Of a stretch of DNA of 64,000 bases, positions 58,660 through 64,000 are shown one piece after another. This DNA comes from Acetothermia bacterium UBA3571 (lineage in GTDB: Bacteria; Bipolaricaulota; Bipolaricaulia; Bipolaricaulales; Bipolaricaulaceae): positions 10,298 to 74,297 of the forward strand of contig DFNI01000019.1 of the NCBI GenBank assembly GCA_002375995.1, given 5' to 3'. The number at the start of each line of letters is the position of its first letter. The stretch's first letter is position 1. Both the position numbers and the translations under genes were made by a program. The notes beneath the pieces were generated by a model. The model searched no databases and had not been told where the DNA came from. It saw only the letters and a program-made list of their open reading frames with translations.

Positions 58660-59817
58660 TCACTCCCTCAAGCCCAGGTACCGGAGCTCACCGGTCTCGG
58701 CGCGCTTCAGGCCCTCGAACACCTGGGCGATATGCTCCACGGGTATGTCCCGGCCCCCGAGGCCGTAGATGTAATTCACGAACACGGGGCCTTCCCGACC
58801 CGCGAACCCGGATACCACGTCCAAATACAGGGCTCCCAGGTTTCCGAAGGATATGGCCCGGTCCATGATGGCCACGGCCTTGGCGCCGGCCAGGGCCTCG
58901 GTGATCTCCTTCCGGGGGAAGGGGCGCCACAGCCACACCTTGAGGAGCCCCACCCGCTCGCCCTTTTCCCGGAGCTCGTCCACCACTACCTTGGCCGTCC
59001 CGGCGGTAGAGCCCATGACGACGATGGCCCGCTCGGCGTCGTCGAGCTTGTAGGCCTCGAAGAACCCCCGGTACGGACGCCCGCAGAGCTTGGCGTACTC
59101 CTCTTGCACCTGCAGGAAGACGTCGGGCGCGGCTTCCATCCCCGCCTGCTGGGCCCGCTTGAGCTCGAAGTAGTAGTCGGGCATGGCGAAGGCCCCCCAG
59201 GTGACGGGGTTATCCACGTCCAGAAGCGGGTACACGGCCTTATATTCGCCCACGAACCCCTTCACCGCCTCATCGGACAGGGTCTCCACCACCTGGGAAG
59301 AGTGGGTGAGGGTGAAGCCGTCCAGGTTCACGAGCACAGGAAGCCGCACCTTCTCGTCCTCGGCGAGCCTCTGGGCGATGACCATGTAGTCGTAGGCCTC
59401 TTGGGCCGATTCGGCGAAGATCTGGATGGCGCCCGAGTCTCGGGCCAAATAGGCATCGGAGTGGTCGCAGTGGATGTTGATGGGGGCGGAAAGCGACCGG
59501 TTCGCCAACGCCATCACGATGGGGAGCCTGAGCCCGGCGGCGATGTAGAGGACCTCCACCATCAGGGCTAACCCTTGGGAAGCGGTGGCGGTGATCACCC
59601 GGGCCCCGGCCGCCGCGGCACCGATACACGCCGACATGGCCGAGTGCTCCGATTCCACCGGCACGAGCTCCGTGCGCACGAGCCCATCCGCCACGTATTG
59701 GGCGTAGTACTCCGCGATCTCCGACTGGGGCGTGATGGGATAAACGGCGACCACGTCGGGCTCGATCTGGCGCATCGCCTCGGCCACCGCTTTATGTCCG
59801 GTCATCACCTTCTTCAT
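58660..59817 (-). CDS. porA: Pyruvate-type:ferredoxin oxidoreductase alpha subunit
   Basis: The 385-residue subunit holds the pyrimidine-binding half of the active site (YPITPQSEIAEYYAQY near the start, ELVPVESEHSAMSACIGAA, and ATASQGLALMVE). The ATG at 59817 is preferred: it overlaps the porD stop (ATGA), has GGGGGTGG upstream, and gives the family N terminus MKKVMTGHKAVAEA. CoA and pyruvate bind at the PorA/PorB interface. Confidence 0.92.
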   Translation of the reverse strand: MKKVMTGHKAVAEAMRQIEPDVVAVYPITPQSEIAEYYAQYVADGLVRTELVPVESEHSAMSACIGAAAAGARVITATASQGLALMVEVLYIAAGLRLPIVMALANRSLSAPINIHCDHSDAYLARDSGAIQIFAESAQEAYDYMVIAQRLAEDEKVRLPVLVNLDGFTLTHSSQVVETLSDEAVKGFVGEYKAVYPLLDVDNPVTWGAFAMPDYYFELKRAQQAGMEAAPDVFLQVQEEYAKLCGRPYRGFFEAYKLDDAERAIVVMGSTAGTAKVVVDELREKGERVGLLKVWLWRPFPRKEITEALAGAKAVAIMDRAISFGNLGALYLDVVSGFAGREGPVFVNYIYGLGGRDIPVEHIAQVFEGLKRAETGELRYLGLRE

Positions 59818-60110
59818 TTTCCACCCCCTCGCTCGGGAACCATCTCGATGGCGTCCACGGGACAGATGGCGGCGCACACCCCGCAGCCCTTGCAGTGGTC
59901 GTAATCTATCCCGGTGATCTTTTGGTCCTTAACGAAGAAGGAATCGTCGGGGCAGTGGAGCCAACACTGGAGACAGTGGATGCACTTCTCCGCATCCCAG
60001 ATGGGGCGCTTAGACCGCCAGGAGCCGGTCTTGTTGAGCTCCGGGGTGGCGCCCCCGGGGATCACGCCGCCGATGGGAAGTTCCTTCCAGGATTTGAGCT
60101 CAACCGCCAA
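59814..60110 (-). CDS. porD: Pyruvate-type:ferredoxin oxidoreductase delta (ferredoxin) subunit
   Basis: The 98-residue subunit has two [4Fe-4S] motifs (CIHCLQCWLHCP and CKGCGVCAAICP) and the PorD-typical N-terminal SWKELPIGGVI. It passes electrons from PorB to ferredoxin. The start is probably TTG at 60110, with AAAGGGGGTG five bases upstream; it lies in the porG 3' end. Confidence 0.88.
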   Translation of the reverse strand: MAVELKSWKELPIGGVIPGGATPELNKTGSWRSKRPIWDAEKCIHCLQCWLHCPDDSFFVKDQKITGIDYDHCKGCGVCAAICPVDAIEMVPERGGGK

Positions 60111-60666
60111 CGTACACCCCCTTTGCGGCCTCGTAACCCGCGCGGAAGGCCTTGAGGTTCTTCTCCACAACTTCCGGTGTCAACCGATGGGAGAGGGTCT
60201 CTTTCAGCTCTTCTTCCGCGACCTTGGGGTCAGTTCCCAGCACCGCCACCACCGCCCCGAGCATGGGGACGTTGGGGAACCCGGTGCCGGCCTCCTGGGC
60301 GATCTTGGTGGCGTCGAAGGCGATGATCTTCCCGGAAAAACCCGTGACCTTGCGGATCTCATCCTCGGAGCGGGCCGTGTTCACGATGAGGACCCCGTTG
60401 GGTTTTAAGCCCTCTGCAGTATTTTCCGATTCCAGAAGCGTCTCGTCGATCACCACCACGATATCAGGATGGTAAACGCCCGAGTGGATGCGGATCTCTT
60501 CGTCGGCGATGCGGTCGTAGGCCCGCACCGGGGCCCCGGAGCGTTCGGGGCCGTATTCGGGAAACGCTTGCACATGTTTTCCCTCGCGCAAGACGATCTG
60601 CGCCAGGATCTGGGAGACGGTCTTGGCGCCCTGACCGCCCCTCCCGTGCCAACGGATTTCCACCAT
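60100..60666 (-). CDS. porG: Pyruvate-type:ferredoxin oxidoreductase gamma subunit
   Basis: The 188-residue subunit carries the gamma-chain motif IRWHGRGGQGAKT (about 4-16), which binds CoA, and FPEYGPERSGAPV. It is the first Por gene. The ATG at 60666 has AAGGAGGG six bases upstream; a longer frame would include the promoter -10. Confidence 0.92.
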   Translation of the reverse strand: MVEIRWHGRGGQGAKTVSQILAQIVLREGKHVQAFPEYGPERSGAPVRAYDRIADEEIRIHSGVYHPDIVVVIDETLLESENTAEGLKPNGVLIVNTARSEDEIRKVTGFSGKIIAFDATKIAQEAGTGFPNVPMLGAVVAVLGTDPKVAEEELKETLSHRLTPEVVEKNLKAFRAGYEAAKGVYVGG

Positions 60667-60694
60667 GGGCTTCCCTCCTTTCGGAAGTTCGGCC

Positions 60695-60724
60695 ATTATA
60701 GGTTGGAAGTGGAAAGCCTTTCAA
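60695..60724 (-). promoter_or_regulatory. Promoter of the por operon
   Basis: TTGAAA (60724-60719), 18-base spacer, perfect TATAAT (60700-60695). The leader is about 28 bases and contains the strong Shine-Dalgarno. It sits just after the terminator of the lipoprotein gene. Confidence 0.72.
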
Positions 60725-60736
60725 CATGAAAAGCAA

Positions 60737-60761
60737 AAGGCTGCCCTGGAAGGGCAGCCTT
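60737..60761 (-). terminator. Terminator of the lipoprotein gene
   Basis: Stem AAGGCTGCCCT / AGGGCAGCCTT (60737-60747, 60751-60761) with a three-base loop is followed on the minus strand by TTGCTTTTC. Confidence 0.85.
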
Positions 60762-60784
60762 CCAAAAATCTCAGCAGGGTGCGA

Positions 60785-61420
60785 TCAAAAGGAGAAGAGC
60801 AAGGCGACCCCGAAGCCCAGGACCCCCATCTCGGCCCACCAGATGGTGTGATAATCCGCTTCCAAAAGGAGTGTGGCCGTCTCGGAGAGGGCGAGGTGGA
60901 GGCCAGCGGCGAACTGGTGGAAGAAGGCTACCCCCTCCCCATCTCCTCCGCCGAAGGAAAGGATCGGACGCCAGACGAAGTAAACGGGCATAAGGGGCAC
61001 GTTGCTGTCGAAGTAAAGGCTCCCGTGGACACCCCAGCCTAGGTGGCTAAGATCCCATCCCCCGCCGAAGCCCATGGCCAGGGCGAAGGCATCGGGCTCA
61101 TCGAAGAGACGAGCCTTGAACTCCCCCGAGGCCCCGCCGAATTGGATCCCTGTATCCTCATCCCCCAGGAGAGCCACCGCCCCCGCCTGCAACGTCAGCT
61201 GGAACCCGTCGGCTAACCCTACGCCGAACTGCATTTGGGGAGTGTAGAATGGGGCCAGCGTGGTCTCCTCCCCGACTCCAATGAAACTACCGAGCCCGAA
61301 CCCGAAGAGCACCTGACCTTGATCCAAGGTCTTTGCGGTCTGGAACACGTTGAAAAAGCATCCCCCAAGGACCAAGGGCAACCCCGCCAAACCCAGGAAA
61401 AGAACGAGCTTCCTTTTCAT
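60785..61420 (-). CDS. Putative lipoprotein with beta-barrel-like body
   Basis: The 211-residue protein has a lipoprotein signal (MKRKLVLF, hydrophobic core, lipobox LVLGGC with Cys at about 20). The rest is short alternating hydrophobic/glycine-rich strands (FGFGLGSFIG, FAAGLHLALSETATLLLEADY, GVLGFGVALLFSF with a terminal Phe), as in outer-membrane barrel proteins. No named family is recognised. The ATG at 61420 has AGGGAGG upstream. It is the only gene between two regulatory regions, upstream of por. Confidence 0.7.
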   Translation of the reverse strand: MKRKLVLFLGLAGLPLVLGGCFFNVFQTAKTLDQGQVLFGFGLGSFIGVGEETTLAPFYTPQMQFGVGLADGFQLTLQAGAVALLGDEDTGIQFGGASGEFKARLFDEPDAFALAMGFGGGWDLSHLGWGVHGSLYFDSNVPLMPVYFVWRPILSFGGGDGEGVAFFHQFAAGLHLALSETATLLLEADYHTIWWAEMGVLGFGVALLFSF

Positions 61421-61497
61421 CCTTATAACCTCCCTTCCGAATTGTAGCCACATTTTACCGTGCGCCACCGCCCCTGGCGACCGCGGCGGAGGAGAAG

Positions 61498-61526
61498 TTG
61501 ACGTGGGCACGGTAAATCACTAAGGT
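61498..61526 (+). promoter_or_regulatory. Promoter of the AMMECR1-mtaB operon
   Basis: TTGACG (61498-61503), 17-base spacer, TAAGGT (61521-61526), ending 9 bases before the GTG at 61536. There is no Shine-Dalgarno, so a leaderless mRNA is likely. Confidence 0.55.
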
Positions 61527-61535
61527 TTTTGCGAC

Positions 61536-62048
61536 GTGCGAAAAGATCCGTTGGTGGAGCTAGCCCGTCGGGCCATCGAGGTCTACGTGCGGGAACGACG
61601 GGTGATCGAACCTCCAAGCAAGCTGCCGCCGGAGCTTTCCCGGCGCGCCGGGGTCTTTGTGTCCATAAAGAAGGACGGGATGCTGAGGGGATGCATTGGG
61701 ACGTATCTGCCCACCAAGGAGAACCTCGCGGCAGAGATCATCGCCAACGCCGTCAAGGCCGCCACGGAGGACCCCCGTTTTCCCCCCGTGCGGCCCGAGG
61801 AGCTTCCCCGCTTGAAAGTCTCCGTGGACGTGCTCTCCCCCCCCGAGCCTTGTACCGAGGCTGAACTCGATCCCAAGCGCTACGGCGTCATCGTGGAAAA
61901 GGGCTGGAGGTTGGGCTTGCTCCTTCCGGACCTCGAGGGCGTGGACACAGTGGAGGAGCAGCTCCGCATCGCTAAGATGAAGGCGGGGATTCCTCCGGAT
62001 GAGCCGTGTAAGATCTACCGGTTTACCGTGGAGCGCCACGTGGAATGA
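61536..62048 (+). CDS. AMMECR1-domain protein
   Basis: The 170-residue protein is an AMMECR1 domain throughout, with the near-invariant LRGCIGTYLP (about 50-59) and RFPPVRPEELPRLKVSVDVLS. In bacteria and archaea it is often linked to MEMO1 and a radical SAM gene; here a radical SAM methylthiotransferase follows, with a 4-base overlap (ATGA). The biochemical function is not settled. The start is GTG. Confidence 0.88.
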   Translation: MRKDPLVELARRAIEVYVRERRVIEPPSKLPPELSRRAGVFVSIKKDGMLRGCIGTYLPTKENLAAEIIANAVKAATEDPRFPPVRPEELPRLKVSVDVLSPPEPCTEAELDPKRYGVIVEKGWRLGLLLPDLEGVDTVEEQLRIAKMKAGIPPDEPCKIYRFTVERHVE

Positions 62049-63310
62049 GGGTCATAACCCACACCCTTGGTTGCCGCGTCAACCACTACGAATCCCAGAT
62101 GATCCGGGAGAGGCTCTCCGACCTCCCCGGGACAGGGGAGGTGCACGTGGTGAACACGTGTGCCGTGACCTCCCTTGCCGCAAGGAAAGGCCGGAAGCTT
62201 ATCAGGAAGCTCCGCCGCGAACACCCTCGGGCATTGATCGTTGCCGTGGGCTGTCAGGCCACCGACTCCCCTGAGGAGCTCCGCGCCGCGGGGGCGGATC
62301 TCGTGGTCTCGAACAGGGACAAGGCGCGCATCCGGGAGGTCATCTCGGCATACCTCGAACGAACGGGCTACCGAAGCGGCGGTTATGTTCCCTTGGCCGA
62401 GGAGCGGATCTCTCGCGACACGGAGCAGATCCGCGCAAACCTCAAAGTCCAAGACGGATGTTCCGTGGCGTGCACCTTCTGCAAGACTTGGCAGGTCAGG
62501 GGGCCCCTGCGCAGCAAGCCCCCGGCCGTGGCCCGGGAGGAAGCCGAGTGCCTCGCCGCCGCAGGGCACCCTGAGCTCGTGGTCTGCGGGATAAACCTCG
62601 CCCAGTACGGGGAGGACATTCCCGGGCGCCCCACTTTGGCGGATCTTCTGCGGGAGCTACTCCGGGTGCCCGGGGTAAGGATACGCCTTTCCTCCCTGAA
62701 CCCCGAGGGGGTGACGGAAGAGCTAGTTGCCCTCTTCGCGGAGGAACCCCGGCTCTGTCCCTATCTGCACGTTCCGCTCCAGTCCGGGGACGACCGGGTA
62801 CTTTCGCGCATGGGCCGCCCCTATACCGCGGCGGAGTACCGGGAGCGGGTCGGAAAGTTCCTGGAAGATGTGCCCAAGGCCACCTTCGGCGCCGACGTCA
62901 TGGTGGGCTTCCCCGGGGAAGACGAGGCCGCGTTCCGGAGGACCTACAAGCTCCTGGAGGAGCTAAAACCTTTGAGGCTCCACATCTTCCCCTTCTCGTC
63001 CCGCCCGGGGACACCGGCGGCCGCGTTCCCCGACCGGACCCCTTCCGCCGTCAAGCGGGAGAGGGTCCGGGTGCTCGAGGAGCTGGGGAGATCCCTTTCC
63101 CGGCGGGTACGGGAGAAGTTCCTGGGGCAAGTGCTTAGGCCGGTATTGGAGGAGAGGGCGGACGGCATGTGGCGGGGACACGCGGAGAACTATATCATTG
63201 TCGCTCTGTCCTCCGCCGGCCACGGACGGGGTACAATTCTTCCCGTGCGGCTTACGGAGGTACGGGAAAGCTTCTGTGTGGGGGTGATGGAGGATAACCA
63301 AGACCTTTGA
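62045..63310 (+). CDS. mtaB: tRNA (t6A37) methylthiotransferase MtaB
   Basis: The 421-residue radical SAM enzyme converts t6A37 to ms2t6A37. The N-terminal UPF0004 domain has three cluster cysteines (TLGCRVNHYES, NTCAVTS, VGCQAT) and the radical SAM motif is CSVACTFC (about residues 139-146). A C-terminal TRAM-like segment ends the protein. The TLGCRVN start and the size fit MtaB rather than MiaB or RimO. The ATG overlaps the AMMECR1 stop. Confidence 0.9.
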   Translation: MRVITHTLGCRVNHYESQMIRERLSDLPGTGEVHVVNTCAVTSLAARKGRKLIRKLRREHPRALIVAVGCQATDSPEELRAAGADLVVSNRDKARIREVISAYLERTGYRSGGYVPLAEERISRDTEQIRANLKVQDGCSVACTFCKTWQVRGPLRSKPPAVAREEAECLAAAGHPELVVCGINLAQYGEDIPGRPTLADLLRELLRVPGVRIRLSSLNPEGVTEELVALFAEEPRLCPYLHVPLQSGDDRVLSRMGRPYTAAEYRERVGKFLEDVPKATFGADVMVGFPGEDEAAFRRTYKLLEELKPLRLHIFPFSSRPGTPAAAFPDRTPSAVKRERVRVLEELGRSLSRRVREKFLGQVLRPVLEERADGMWRGHAENYIIVALSSAGHGRGTILPVRLTEVRESFCVGVMEDNQDL

Positions 63311-63311
63311 G

Positions 63312-64000
63312 GTGGACCTTAAAAGCCCCGAGGTGGCCCTCGGGGTTTTGGGCCAATACGATCGGAACCTCCGCCTGATCGCCAAGGAGTTCCCCAAGGC
63401 GCGGATCATCGCCCGGGGGAACCGGATCGTGGTGGAGGGCGAGGACGATGAGGTAGAGCGCCTCCGGGTCCTGTTCCAGAAACTCGCGGAGGCCGCCCAG
63501 GCCAAACACCCTCCCACCCTGGAGGAGATAAAGTACCTGGTGAGCCAGGTGAAGGAGGGCGGGGACCTGGAGGGGGTGCTCACTGACATCGTCCAGATCA
63601 CCCATTGGGGCGAGGCCATCCGCCCCAAGACCGAGGGACAGCGCCGGTACGTGCGGGCCATCCAGGAAAACGACGTGGTCTTCGCCATCGGCCCTGCGGG
63701 CACGGGGAAGACGTATTTGGCGGTGGCCTGTGCCATCGATGCCCTGAAGAAGGGGAAGGTGAAGCGGATCGTGCTCACCCGGCCGGCGGTGGAAGCGGGG
63801 GAGGAGCTCGGATTCCTGCCCGGGGATATCCTTCAGAAAGTCCACCCCTATCTCCGGCCGCTTTACGACGCCATCTACGACATGATCCCGGGCGGGGAGT
63901 TCGAGCAATGGATGGCCCACGGCAAGATCGAGATCGCCCCCTTGGCCTTCATGCGGGGCCGGACCCTGAACCACGCGTTCGTGATCCTGGACGAGGCCCA
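63312..64000 (+). CDS. phoH: PhoH-family ATPase, N-terminal part (runs past window end)
   Basis: About 229 residues are visible and the frame is still open at the window edge. A KH-like N-terminal segment (LIAKEFPKARIIARGNRIVV) leads to the PhoH P-loop AIGPAGTGKTYLAVA (about 123-137), TRPAVEAGEELGFLPGD, and the Walker B VILDEA at the very end. PhoH/PhoL proteins are ATPases that act on RNA. The GTG at 63312, one base after the mtaB stop, is the only reasonable start after an upstream in-frame stop; the nearest GGAGG is about 18 bases away. Confidence 0.88.
   Translation, partial: MDLKSPEVALGVLGQYDRNLRLIAKEFPKARIIARGNRIVVEGEDDEVERLRVLFQKLAEAAQAKHPPTLEEIKYLVSQVKEGGDLEGVLTDIVQITHWGEAIRPKTEGQRRYVRAIQENDVVFAIGPAGTGKTYLAVACAIDALKKGKVKRIVLTRPAVEAGEELGFLPGDILQKVHPYLRPLYDAIYDMIPGGEFEQWMAHGKIEIAPLAFMRGRTLNHAFVILDEA

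Overview
GC-rich, very compact bacterial chromosome segment. Genes abut or overlap by 1-23 nt and several convergent pairs share their last bases. An anaerobe is suggested by a four-subunit pyruvate-type:ferredoxin oxidoreductase and by a carbamate kinase with two carbamoyltransferases. A diderm envelope is suggested by two transporter binding proteins that have signal peptides but no lipobox Cys, plus one lipoprotein with a barrel-like body. The mix (ferredoxin enzymes, archaeal-type Hel308 helicase, CysC-Sat fusion, uncultured-lineage-style hypotheticals) would fit a deep-branching thermophilic or candidate phylum such as Bipolaricaulota/Acetothermia. That placement is inference; no rRNA gene is present to test it.

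Layout. 1-3961 (+): aspartate-family amino acid synthesis (3' end of thrC, lysC, asd) and a HAD-like protein with odd motif order. 3958-8280 (-): a GH130 / GT4 fusion / GH130 carbohydrate triad. 8393-30699 (+): one ~22 kb catabolic operon. It starts with an XRE-cupin regulator with its own operator-like repeats, followed by HyuA/HyuB, a nitroreductase, a DUF6092-like protein, a complete dipeptide ABC importer, a hydantoin/Asp/Glu racemase, a second HyuA with two DUF917 proteins and two M24 (prolidase-like) proteins, a proline racemase/hydroxyproline epimerase, and a four-gene flavin/Fe-S amino acid dehydrogenase. Read together, imported imino-dipeptides would be cut by prolidase, Pro/Hyp epimerised to the D form and oxidised, while cyclic amides would be opened by the Hyu/DUF917 genes.

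30703-37209: THEP1-type NTPase, alanine racemase, a GerMN-domain protein, TldD/TldE, and an orphan secreted protein between two strong terminators. 37283-41170 (-): GntR regulator, carbamate kinase and two carbamoyltransferases (carbamoyl phosphate to ATP). 41444-44520 (-): ABC-2 exporter with a membrane-anchored NEW3-like protein. 44630-46813 (+): Hel308. 46795-52387 (-): BMP-type (nucleoside-like) ABC importer plus DUF362. 52688-56020 (+): a small RHH regulator with a palindrome over its promoter, a CysC-Sat PAPS synthase and an alkaline-phosphatase-superfamily enzyme. 55998-61420 (-): ThiI-rhodanese, PorGDAB and a lipoprotein. 61536-64000 (+): AMMECR1, MtaB and the start of PhoH.

Two signals cut across the genes. 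(1) A dispersed heptamer repeat, CGTYACG in blocks of about four units (28 bp), sometimes as inverted pairs, occurs at five loci; it lies at or inside coding ends and forms the interdomain linker of CysC-Sat. (2) Many operon-first genes lack a usable Shine-Dalgarno and have a -10-like hexamer only 7-10 nt before the start codon, which points to leaderless mRNAs; internal operon genes have strong Shine-Dalgarno sites.
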